Below, piece after piece: positions 9,036 to 16,786 of a stretch of 34,107 bases of DNA (positions within the stretch are counted from its first letter, which is position 1; each line of letters begins with the position of its first letter). Under the pieces are notes generated by a model. That model did no database searches and was not told the DNA's origin. It worked only from the letters and a program-made list of their open reading frames with translations. The DNA comes from JAGTVG01 sp964389805 (lineage in GTDB: Bacteria; Bacteroidota; Bacteroidia; Cytophagales; Cyclobacteriaceae): assembly GCA_964389805.1 (NCBI GenBank), contig CAYMFU010000171.1:1-34107 (forward strand), given 5' to 3'. A program made the translations under genes and the position numbers.

Positions 9036-10442
9036 ATGAGAACAAAACCATTGTCTATCAACATTTGTATGATTTCGATTTTCTTATTATCTCCTGGAAT
9101 ATTATACCCACAAGGATTTCAAATAAAGGAAGTGTCTGACAATGTGGTTATCGTATCAAATCCAGACCTGGGGGACCAGGTCGTTGTTCAATCAGAAAAG
9201 GGTCTATTGATATTCGACAGCTTTTGGTCAGTAGAAACAGCAGGACTATTTAAGGATGAAATTTCAAAAACTTTACATCGTAATGATTTTTCTTATGTGA
9301 TAAATATGGTTGACAGACTTGATATGATTGGAGGAAATATTGCTTATCAGGAGGCTGTGATAGTGGGGCATGAAAATATTATAAACAAGTACGGTAATGA
9401 AGAAATAGTTATGACAGAAAGAGCAGAATTGATTAAAATGTGGAAAGAGAAAGCTGGATATTCCCGCAATCGCTTAAAAGAACTTGAAAAAGGATCAAAA
9501 GAAGCTTTTGAAGCAGAGGAATGGATGAATATATGCATCAGAAGGGCCGATGAGCTTGAGAACGACTTTTCATTGATCCTTCCGAATATATATTATAGTG
9601 ACAGGATAAAATTGGATCTTGGAGATATCACAATGAATCTTCTATGGTTTGGTGAAACTGGAAACTACCGGGGCTTAACAATGGCAGTCATACCTGAGGA
9701 CAAATTGGCTATACTAAACAAGGCTATTATATATCCTGTGTACCATCTTGCTCCGTATGTACATCCTGATTATGGAGATTTAGATGTTCCTCGTTGGATT
9801 GCTTTGTTGGAGGAGATACTTGAGGGAGAAAATGCAGTCACTAGTATAATTTTAAGTGATGATGATCAAGTATATTCAAAAGACGTGTGGCTTAGTCATC
9901 TGAAGTATATTAGGAAGCTATGGAAAAGTGTAAGATCTGCAGATGCTGAGGGCAGCAGTCTCCAAGAGATACAGGATCAATTATCCCTTGATAAAGACTT
10001 TGCCTTTGTTAAGGAAATGCAAGTATACAAAAATAATAGTGATCAATGGATTCGTCCCCAACATGAATTGCATGTAAAGCTTTTCTACTTGCAGGATAAA
10101 AATCTTGCCTCTGAGATCATCAAAGATGGAGGAATTGATTCATTGCATGCTTCTCTTATTAAAATAAGAAAACTTGGGAGTGATATTTATTTTGATGAGA
10201 TGTTTATTAATCGAATCGGATATAATTGGATGAATATGGGTCATATATTAGAAGCTATTGAAGTTTTCAAATTAAATGTCGAAGCATTTCCACAGTCTTT
10301 CAATGTGTTCGATAGCCTTGGTGAAGCATATTTGAAGAATGGAGACACTAAGAATGCCATTAAAAACTACAAGAAATCCCTTGAACTGAATCCAGGCAAT
10401 GAAAATGCAGAAAAGATGCTGAAAGAACTTAAAGAAGCATAA
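9036..10442 (+). CDS. Exported metallo-beta-lactamase-fold protein with lost zinc ligands, plus TPR tail
   Basis: A 468-residue protein with a signal peptide ending near PQ26. Residues 28-240 follow the beta-lactamase-fold hydrolase pattern: VSDNVVIVSNP, GLLIFDSFW, then VINMVDRLDMIGGN at 88-101, where active enzymes have VINTHxHxDHxGGN. Only D96 and the GGN survive; the three histidines are V92, R94 and M97. The later histidine site is GNYRGLT and the GD site is LNKA, so all metal ligands look replaced. The C-terminal 75 residues hold about two tetratricopeptide repeats (AIEVFKLNVEAFPQS, GEAYLKNGDTKNAIKNYKKSLELNP). Inferred to be a non-catalytic periplasmic binding or scaffold protein. It is followed 198 bp later by a beta-barrel gene in the same direction. 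Confidence 0.75.
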   Translation: MRTKPLSINICMISIFLLSPGILYPQGFQIKEVSDNVVIVSNPDLGDQVVVQSEKGLLIFDSFWSVETAGLFKDEISKTLHRNDFSYVINMVDRLDMIGGNIAYQEAVIVGHENIINKYGNEEIVMTERAELIKMWKEKAGYSRNRLKELEKGSKEAFEAEEWMNICIRRADELENDFSLILPNIYYSDRIKLDLGDITMNLLWFGETGNYRGLTMAVIPEDKLAILNKAIIYPVYHLAPYVHPDYGDLDVPRWIALLEEILEGENAVTSIILSDDDQVYSKDVWLSHLKYIRKLWKSVRSADAEGSSLQEIQDQLSLDKDFAFVKEMQVYKNNSDQWIRPQHELHVKLFYLQDKNLASEIIKDGGIDSLHASLIKIRKLGSDIYFDEMFINRIGYNWMNMGHILEAIEVFKLNVEAFPQSFNVFDSLGEAYLKNGDTKNAIKNYKKSLELNPGNENAEKMLKELKEA

Positions 10443-10639
10443 ACCAGTTTGTAGATTTAAAACTGATTAATATGATATCAATTTCTTATAGAATTTCAAA
10501 CGTATAAATACAATTATAAATGTAAAATCAAAAACACTTTCTGGTTATCTTGAGTTACAGACATGCAACATTAGATATGTTATATCGTTAAATCAGCTTA
10601 TAATCAATAAGAAAAGAATAAAAGCATAAAGCCCTTAAA

Positions 10640-11701
10640 TTGAAAAAATTGTATCCAGGAAGAATCGTTATTGGTATATTCATTACAGTACTTCTGATCA
10701 GCCACTTGAGAGTTCTGAGCCAGGATTTTTCTGAGAATCACGACTCGTATTGTGACCCGACTGTGAATGGTTTAGCTCGACCTATTGGAATATCTTTCGA
10801 ATATGAAAAAATATTAAATTACAATATAACTTCTCATTCAAATGTTGACGGATATCCTGATGGTGAAGGGGCAGTAAATTCCAACCGCAGGATAAAGCTC
10901 AAATTCAAAGTACCAGTTATCAACAAAGATCATTTCAAATTTGCTATGGGTTTTCGTTACTCCCATGAAGAATTTCGTTTTGAATCTCCAAATGAATTGG
11001 ATTATCTTTTTTACCAGAACCTTGAAAACAAACCTTTAAGAAGCATAGGAAGTGATTTCTACTTTATGTTACCAAGAAAAAACAATACATTTTTTGCATT
11101 GGCACTTAATCTAAGTATTAATGGAGATTATTTTCAAAAAAGTACATCCTTCTTCGATTATCTTAAGGTATCAGTCGCTCCAGTATTTGGGATAAAGAAG
11201 CATGAAAACCTTATATATGGATTCGGATTTGCCTATTCATACGTTTTTGGTGATCCAAGCATTACTCCCGTCATTACCTATATGCACACATTCAATAAGA
11301 AATGGGGTATAGAAGCAATACTGCCTTTTGAAGCAAAAGTCAGGTACAATATAAATCCCGGAAGCTTTTTATATGCAGGTGCAAAAATCAGGGGTGCCAG
11401 TTATCAAGTACATCTGGATGATGCCATACTTGATGATATCAGGATGGTGGAATTAAGGAATTCAGAAATGAAGTTATTTGTTTCTTTAAGGCAAGAGATC
11501 TCTGATTTTCTATGGTTTTCTGTAAATGCCGGATATCGATATAACATAAACTTTAACATTGCCGATTCAAATCATAATCGAAGCGCTACTAATTTTTTTG
11601 GCCGGGAATATCTACTTGAATCAAATCTTGATAATGCATTTTTCTTTAATGTTAGTTTAGATATTGTTCCTCCTAGAAAATGGTATAATAAAAAGAAATA
11701 A
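10640..11701 (+). CDS. Outer-membrane beta-barrel protein (DUF6268-like)
   Basis: 353 residues from a TTG start. The next in-frame ATG is far inside the mature protein, so TTG is needed to keep the signal peptide, which ends LRVLSQ at about residue 28. The mature protein is a series of alternating amphipathic strands: RPIGISFEYEKILNYNIT, RRIKLKFKVPV, FKFAMGFRYSHEEFRF, FFALALNLSING, LIYGFGFAYSYVFG, FLYAGAKIRGA. This resembles the DUF6268 family of Bacteroidota barrel proteins. The C-terminus (PPRKWYNKKK) does not end in the common aromatic residue. No transport specificity can be read. The family name is from memory of its pattern and less certain than the barrel topology. Confidence 0.7.
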   Translation: MKKLYPGRIVIGIFITVLLISHLRVLSQDFSENHDSYCDPTVNGLARPIGISFEYEKILNYNITSHSNVDGYPDGEGAVNSNRRIKLKFKVPVINKDHFKFAMGFRYSHEEFRFESPNELDYLFYQNLENKPLRSIGSDFYFMLPRKNNTFFALALNLSINGDYFQKSTSFFDYLKVSVAPVFGIKKHENLIYGFGFAYSYVFGDPSITPVITYMHTFNKKWGIEAILPFEAKVRYNINPGSFLYAGAKIRGASYQVHLDDAILDDIRMVELRNSEMKLFVSLRQEISDFLWFSVNAGYRYNINFNIADSNHNRSATNFFGREYLLESNLDNAFFFNVSLDIVPPRKWYNKKK

Positions 11702-11707
11702 AAAAAA

Positions 11708-11869
11708 TCAAAAAGCAATTCCAAGTTCAAAAATAAATAATCCATTTTGTTCTTCTTCTGAGAATGCCATGTTTAATCCAATAATTAATGAAAATTTAGA
11801 TCCTATTGTTGAGTGAAATTCAAGGAACCCAATGTAATTGGAATAAAAACTATTGTTTTTGCATTGGCT
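11708..11869 (-). pseudogene. 3' fragment of a second beta-barrel gene
   Basis: On the reverse strand, 53 codons end at TGA 11708-11710. They read like the last strands of a barrel: FYSNYIGFLEFHSTIGS, FSLIIGLNMAFSEEE, then NGLFIFELGIAF with a terminal Phe as in outer-membrane proteins. The frame is closed by a stop just upstream. An overlapping second frame there reads like a signal-peptide end (FENKANAKTIVFIP), so the gene probably suffered an internal deletion and frameshift. It abuts the previous gene tail to tail, 6 bp apart. Confidence 0.45.
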
Positions 11870-12422
11870 TTATTTTCAAAAATCAATAAAATTAAAAATG
11901 ATATAATACTAAAAAGTTGAACATAACAAGAAAAATATTTTCTTTCCATTACTTGCTCAATTAATGAAAATCATTGATGATTAAGGAAACTTTAATTAAT
12001 ATCAATATAATATATAAAACATTTAATATCTATCTAATTTAGATTCGATCCCCATCTAAATTGTCTAAAATTGCATTTTCCCACATTACAACCAGCTTTT
12101 CTTATAAATCTAAAATTTTAATCCTCATTTGCTCGACAAAAATTCACCGATAAGCTTCCTTTGCTTTCCATCCTGAAGATTAAAATACTTCCAAAAAGTG
12201 ACCCAAAAATCATGTTTGCAGAAGATTATCCAGACAAACAAAAGCTTGCTATTTAAATTAAATATTATTTAATTAGTTAAATTTTATTTAATTACATTAA
12301 TTTCTTTTAGCTATTAAATATCAGTTGTTCAAAAAATTCAGCATTGTTAATGAATGATATGTGTCTAAAAAATCACTTTAATTCCTCTAAACTTATGCTA
12401 CACTTAATACCAATATGATTCT
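11870..12422. other. Intergenic stretch, 553 bp
   Basis: Upstream region of the regulator-aminomutase unit. It contains a diverged repeat (12130-12220) and a very AT-rich block at 12250-12300 with ATTTAATTA at 12267 and again 19 bp later. No gene is seen. Confidence 0.55.
12130..12220 (-). repeat. Diverged ~90-bp repeat, copy 1
   Basis: It aligns with 16201-16292, with the best block AAAATACTTCCAAAAA in both. Read on the reverse strand this copy is open for about 45 codons and ends FWKYFNLQDGKQRK and then a stop. The other copy gives FWKYFALKVRQQK and a stop, so the pair may derive from a small decayed gene. Confidence 0.5.
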
Positions 12423-12980
12423 ATGGACCAAATGGGGCGACGTATAAAGAAAAAAAGAGAAGATTCTGGCATTCAAGTCAAAGAATTATCCGCAAGAATT
12501 GGAGTAACTCCCAGTTTAATCTCACAAATTGAGAAAGGAAAAGCTTTCCCTTCCATCGTTACATTAAAAAAAGTTGCAGTGGCTTTGCGAACAACAGTGG
12601 GGGAGCTGATCGGAGAAAATGAAAATCTAGATCAACATCCTTTACTGAAATCTGATGAAAGAAGGTTTGTAAAAGCAAATGAAAACGGCACAATTTTATA
12701 TTTATTATCGTATCACGATCCTTCTAAACAAATTGAACCCTACATCATTCGGTTCAAGAACAAATCGGATTCATGTGGGATTATGACCAGCAACTATCCG
12801 GGTCAAGAATTTTGTTTTGTTTTAAAAGGCAGCTTTAATGCTATAATTAATGAACAGCAATACTATTTAAATGAAGGTGACGGTTTTTATTTTAACTCAA
12901 ATCAATCCCATGTGTTCAAAAATATCAGTAATAAAGAAGCAGAATTATTATGGATAATAACTCCTCACAATCACAACTGA
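12423..12980 (+). CDS. XRE-family regulator with C-terminal cupin
   Basis: A 185-residue protein. Residues 7-61 form a helix-turn-helix of the XRE type, with VKELSARIGVTPSLISQIE covering the recognition helix and GKAFPSIVTLKKVAVAL closing the domain. Residues about 100-180 form a cupin, with PGQEFCFVLKG, YYLNEGDGFYFNSNQSHVF and a final beta strand. This fusion is typical of regulators (PuuR/SutR-like) that sense small metabolites, often amino acids or polyamines. Two ATG codons lie three codons apart; the first is used here. It is followed after 14 bp by the aminomutase gene and is presumably co-transcribed and its regulator, possibly repressing its own promoter. The effector is unknown. Confidence 0.88.
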   Translation: MDQMGRRIKKKREDSGIQVKELSARIGVTPSLISQIEKGKAFPSIVTLKKVAVALRTTVGELIGENENLDQHPLLKSDERRFVKANENGTILYLLSYHDPSKQIEPYIIRFKNKSDSCGIMTSNYPGQEFCFVLKGSFNAIINEQQYYLNEGDGFYFNSNQSHVFKNISNKEAELLWIITPHNHN

Positions 12981-12994
12981 CAACCAATTAATCA

Positions 12995-14611
12995 ATGACA
13001 ACTAATACAACAAACGGTATGGATCAAAAAACACCAGATACAAAAGGAACATTAGAAAGCATTAAGATTCAGTCGTCTGATATTCAGATTTTAATGGATC
13101 GCCATGAATGCAGTGAAGATGCTAGAAATATTATAGAAACGGAGAGGCTACTGCCAAAAGCTTTACTATCTCGTTTACATAGTAATTATCCTCAGCATTC
13201 AGGTTTGACAGGCACTGCTAAAATCATGTTTACTTCCCCTAAAAGGCGCTATACCGGATTGGCAGGCTTTAGGGAGATCTGTAGTGTTTTAGAGAAGAAA
13301 GGAATAATGCTCGGCAATATTAAAGAACGAGAGCTTTTTATTGAAGTATATCGTTTCCTGGCCACGAAACATGTTTTGAATACCATCGATTGGAGTAATT
13401 TTCAAGAAGATACAGTATTCCAATTGGTTTTCCCTCAACCAGGGATGATAAATGCAGAGACCGTTAAGGTTTATAGTGAGGCAAAAGATGATTTGGAGAG
13501 AAAGAAAATTGTTGAGGCCTATAAAGAGAAAACCAATCCGCATGATGGGAAGCAAATACTTAACAGGCCTTCATATATTAGCAAAGATGGTGAACTAGAA
13601 GTGCTTGAAGGCAGTCAACATAAGTACCCCCAGTGTTACTTGTTATTTGATAAGACGACTCAAAGTTGTTTTGCATATTGTACCTACTGTTTCCGTCATG
13701 CTCAGGTGCGTGGTGACGAAGATATGTTCCTCCAAAAGGAAGTATATCAGGTTCATGAATATTTAAAATGCCATAAAGAAGTTACTGATGTTCTTATTAC
13801 CGGTGGCGATGGTGCTTTTATGCCATATGAACGACTTCGTCAGTATCTGACTCCAATTATGGAAGATCCTGAACTTATGCATATCAGGACTATTCGTATG
13901 GCATCACGAGCACTTACATACCACCCCGAAATAGTTTTAAGCTCTAAGTATAATAAAACTTTGGATCTGTTTAAAGAATTAAGCGATAGTGGAATTCAGG
14001 TGATATGGATGGGGCATTTTTCAACTCCCAAAGAATTATTAAATATTCAAACAATTGCAGCTATTCGTCGCCTGAAAGCAAAAGGCTTATCAATTAGGAG
14101 TCAAAGCCCGGTGATGAATCATATTAGCTTGTTTTCAGATGAACATGGGAAGGTGGATATTGATCGATCTGCTCAAAACTGGATTGATCTAGGTAATATA
14201 TTAATGATGTTATCAATAAGTTTTCATTCAATGTATTGCGCAAGACCTACTGGGGAACATCATTATTTTACCACTTCATTAGCAGACATGAATAAAATAT
14301 TCAGCAAAATATATCGCAGCTTACCGTCGACAGGTCGCCCTTCAAGATATATCACAATGACATCTTCTGCTGGTAAAATTTCGTTATTGGGCACTGTGGA
14401 TGTGAATGGGAAGAAAGCCTTCGCTTTGAAATTCAATGAAGCTAGAAACATGCAATGGTTAGACAGGGTTTATTTAGCTGAATACGATGAACAAGAAAAC
14501 ACCATAGAAAAATTAAAACCATTTGAAGCGGACAGTTATTTCTATGAAGAGGAGTTAGAGCGAATTGAAAAGGATCTTGAAATCAACAAGGAGGCAGAAA
14601 TACAAGCTTAA
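12995..14611 (+). CDS. KamA-family radical SAM 2,3-aminomutase, unusual substrate pocket
   Basis: A 538-residue enzyme. The radical-SAM cluster motif is C225-F-A-Y-C229-T-Y-C232, followed by FRHAQVRGDED, the SAM-binding TGGDGAF block, and a barrel matching lysine/glutamate 2,3-aminomutases. K461 in TSSAGK aligns with the PLP-binding lysine of the PGGGGK motif. By my alignment, the two aspartates that hold the substrate side-chain amine in lysine 2,3-aminomutase are A416 and T454 here, so lysine is an unlikely substrate. An N-terminal extension of about 200 residues precedes the cluster. The expected reaction is an alpha-to-beta amino shift by an adenosyl radical with PLP. It lies between the regulator and an aminotransferase gene (12-bp gap). 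The true substrate is not readable. Confidence 0.85.
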   Translation: MTTNTTNGMDQKTPDTKGTLESIKIQSSDIQILMDRHECSEDARNIIETERLLPKALLSRLHSNYPQHSGLTGTAKIMFTSPKRRYTGLAGFREICSVLEKKGIMLGNIKERELFIEVYRFLATKHVLNTIDWSNFQEDTVFQLVFPQPGMINAETVKVYSEAKDDLERKKIVEAYKEKTNPHDGKQILNRPSYISKDGELEVLEGSQHKYPQCYLLFDKTTQSCFAYCTYCFRHAQVRGDEDMFLQKEVYQVHEYLKCHKEVTDVLITGGDGAFMPYERLRQYLTPIMEDPELMHIRTIRMASRALTYHPEIVLSSKYNKTLDLFKELSDSGIQVIWMGHFSTPKELLNIQTIAAIRRLKAKGLSIRSQSPVMNHISLFSDEHGKVDIDRSAQNWIDLGNILMMLSISFHSMYCARPTGEHHYFTTSLADMNKIFSKIYRSLPSTGRPSRYITMTSSAGKISLLGTVDVNGKKAFALKFNEARNMQWLDRVYLAEYDEQENTIEKLKPFEADSYFYEEELERIEKDLEINKEAEIQA

Positions 14612-14623
14612 ATTTATTCAGAT

Positions 14624-15976
14624 GTGAATTCTCTCGATCAAATCAATAAAATACAAGGCGAATCAAGTAAAGTGATATATGAACGTGCCTGTGATGTCAT
14701 TACTGGTGGTGTTAGCCGCAATACAATATTTCGTAAGCCACATCCCTATTATGCAGCAAGTGCCAAAGGAAGTTATATAACAGACATCGATGGAACTGAG
14801 TATATTGATTTTGCAAATAATATGGGCTCATTGATACATGGGCATTCACACCCAGCCGTCGTTGATGAGGTTATTAAACAATTACAGAAGGGATCAGCAT
14901 ACACAATGGGTACTGAAGCAGAAGTTGCTTTCGCCGAATTGCTGATTGACCGTGCTAAGGGATTTGAAAAAATTCGTTTTGTAAATTCTGGTACCGAAGC
15001 AGTAATGGCGATGATAAAAGCCTCTAGAGCGTATACCGGGAAACCTAAAATAGCGAAAGCTGAAGGCGCATATCATGGAACCTATGATTATGCTGAAATG
15101 AGCCAGATCACAAACCCTGACAACTGGGGGAATCTTGACAAGCCAAATGCCATACCACTTGTACAGGGTACCCCACAAGGTGTTATTGACGATGTGGTGA
15201 TCTTTCCGTACAACGACATTGAAAGAACATTAAACATCTTAGATCAGAGTGCAGATCAAATTGCCTGCGTACTCATTGATCCTGTTCCACATCGAATAGG
15301 ACTCTTCCCTGCTAGCAACGAGTTTGTCGAAGCTATTTATGATTGGACTCGTAAAAACAATGCTTTATTAGCCTTTGATGAAGTGATATCTTTCCGTGTT
15401 AATTATGCTGGTGCACAGGCTGTCTATACGGTTAATCCTGACTTAACTTCCTTGGGGAAAATAATTGGCGGTGGATTCCCTATCGGCGCATTGACAGGAA
15501 AATCGGAGATTATGCAAGTTCTCGATCCACGCGAAAAAGTATTGCGGTATCCACATTCCGGAACCTTCTCCGCAAATCCAATTTCTACCACCGCAGGAAG
15601 AGTGGCAATGGAATTATACGATGAAGAGGCTGTTTTGTCTTTGAATGTCTTAGCCTTGAAAGCGAGACATCAGGTTGAGGAAGCTATAAGAATTGCAGAT
15701 GTGCCTGTATCGATAACAGGTGCTGGCTCCATGTTTCGGATGCATTTCCAGGCTAATGCCCCAACTACATACCGGGAAGCCTATCAAACAAAGGAAATGA
15801 AGGATTTGATCAATGAACTACTGGATTATCTGTTCCTAAAAGAAGACATTTTAATGATCAATACTTGTTCCTGTATGTTGGCTACAACGCTCACACAAAA
15901 AGAAGTCGACCGCTTATCAGAAGCCTTATTAAATGGATTCAAATTAATAAAACCTAAACTTGATCAATTGATTTAA
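14624..15976 (+). CDS. Class III PLP aminotransferase, GSAM/beta-transaminase-like
   Basis: 450 residues from a GTG start at 14624; an overlapping ATG at 14622 is followed at once by TGA. Fold-type I hallmarks are present: NSGTEAVMAMIKASRAYTG (phosphate binding), GAYHGTYD, FDEVISFR (Asp for the pyridine nitrogen), SLGK279IIGGGFPIGA with the Schiff-base lysine, and HSGTFSANP. Similarity is to glutamate-1-semialdehyde aminomutase and to beta-amino-acid transaminases of the same branch. A HemL role is unlikely in this neighbourhood. Placed 12 bp after the aminomutase gene, it most simply removes or moves the beta-amino group made by that enzyme; this is inference. Confidence 0.88.
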   Translation: MNSLDQINKIQGESSKVIYERACDVITGGVSRNTIFRKPHPYYAASAKGSYITDIDGTEYIDFANNMGSLIHGHSHPAVVDEVIKQLQKGSAYTMGTEAEVAFAELLIDRAKGFEKIRFVNSGTEAVMAMIKASRAYTGKPKIAKAEGAYHGTYDYAEMSQITNPDNWGNLDKPNAIPLVQGTPQGVIDDVVIFPYNDIERTLNILDQSADQIACVLIDPVPHRIGLFPASNEFVEAIYDWTRKNNALLAFDEVISFRVNYAGAQAVYTVNPDLTSLGKIIGGGFPIGALTGKSEIMQVLDPREKVLRYPHSGTFSANPISTTAGRVAMELYDEEAVLSLNVLALKARHQVEEAIRIADVPVSITGAGSMFRMHFQANAPTTYREAYQTKEMKDLINELLDYLFLKEDILMINTCSCMLATTLTQKEVDRLSEALLNGFKLIKPKLDQLI

Positions 15977-16107
15977 TATAGATAAGAAGATTATCCTCTG
16001 CCTGTTTTACAAGATTGTCACTGTGTGGTCTGAACATACTCTCACTAAATGAAAAAACAGAGCCGCTGGATTTCCACTTGCTCCTCACGCTCACTCTGTC
16101 ATTAATG

Positions 16108-16192
16108 TACCTGGAGCGGGACTTGAACCCACACAGCCTTAACGGCCACAGGATTTTAAGTCAATAGCTATTATTCCAATTCAATTCCAGTT
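16108..16192 (-). pseudogene. tRNA-Leu (UAA) pseudogene with decayed 5' half
   Basis: Read on the reverse strand, the 85 nt have tRNA-Leu size. The 3' half is intact: anticodon loop CTTAAAA, long variable arm, T arm GTGGG-TTCAAGT-CCCGC, acceptor TCCAGGT, then A. The 5' half is damaged: acceptor AACTGGA leaves one mismatch, the D arm keeps only GAATTGG, and the anticodon stem ATTGA/TCCTG pairs at just two of five positions. It cannot be a normal functional tRNA. It may be a decayed duplicate or the footprint of an integrative element that inserted in a tRNA 3' end. Confidence 0.75.
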
Positions 16193-16200
16193 TTACAGAA

Positions 16201-16292
16201 TTTTTCGACACAAATATTTCATTTAGCATACTTCTGTTGCCTCACTTTCAGAGCAAAATACTTCCAAAAAAGTTGTGCACAATTGTGTTTCA
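16201..16292 (-). repeat. Diverged ~90-bp repeat, copy 2
   Basis: Partner of 12130-12220; the shared core is AAAATACTTCCAAAAAAGT. It lies between the tRNA pseudogene and the dispersed repeat copy. Confidence 0.5.
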
Positions 16293-16400
16293 AGCCTGAA
16301 ATCGTGGGGATACTTTAAAAGGTTATATTTTATTGCACAGTAACAAAGAATGCATCAGACGCTTTCTCTCGTAGGTTATCACGGGTATTATGTCTGGGGC
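16286..16400 (+). repeat. Dispersed intergenic repeat, copy 2
   Basis: Complete A-then-B order: CAAGCCTGAAATCGTGGGGA, TACTTTAAAAGGTTATATTT, TATTGCACAGTAA, then the core AAGAATGCATCAGACGCTTT and CTCTCGTAGGTTATC, followed by the start of another A part (GGGTATTATGT). Confidence 0.85.
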
Positions 16401-16786
16401 TGCAGGGTTTTTTTAATTGTTCTCTATTTTTTCTATCTGTTTATAGGATACAAGCTCCGCTGGAAGGGGTAGTCAATGGATTAATGACTGGCATGGTTAC
16501 TTATTTTATTGTTTATCATGACCTGGAGTTGGAGCTATGAGCCAATTAATCAATTTCCGGGCCCTTGGTTTTTAATTAGCAATTATATACTATCTTTAGA
16601 TAGGAATGCTGAAGGTAGTGAATGCTGGAATATACTTTTGGGTGCCGATGTTGAAAGTTTAATAAATTTTAAGAAAAGATCGGCAGCCGCTTATATTAAA
16701 TCAGCCTTTAGTATTGTATGACCAACAAATGGTTCAAATTGGTCTGTTACCGTCGCATTTGAATTAATTTTTATAAATATAAAAAA

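Larger units (their letters stand above)
15977..16786. other. Intergenic stretch, 810 bp, rich in remnants
   Basis: It contains a decayed tRNA-Leu (16108-16192), one diverged repeat (16201-16292) and a copy of the main dispersed repeat (16286-16400). From about 16382 to 16532 one forward frame stays open and ends VVNGLMTGMVTYFIVYHDLEL then stop, like the end of a membrane protein, without a start. A forward frame at 16509-16721 is open but shows no recognizable family; I do not call it a gene. Confidence 0.5.

Noticed and set aside
12250..12300. Direct repeats ATTTAATTA 19 bp apart as an operator for the XRE-cupin regulator
   Set aside because: The block is nearly pure A/T, so such short repeats are expected by chance.
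14624..15976. Naming the aminotransferase hemL
   Set aside because: It sits with an aminomutase and regulator, not with haem genes, and the branch includes beta-transaminases.
16509..16721. 70-codon forward ORF before the SMT gene
   Set aside because: No recognizable motif, poor coding look, and overlaps other remnant frames; probably chance.
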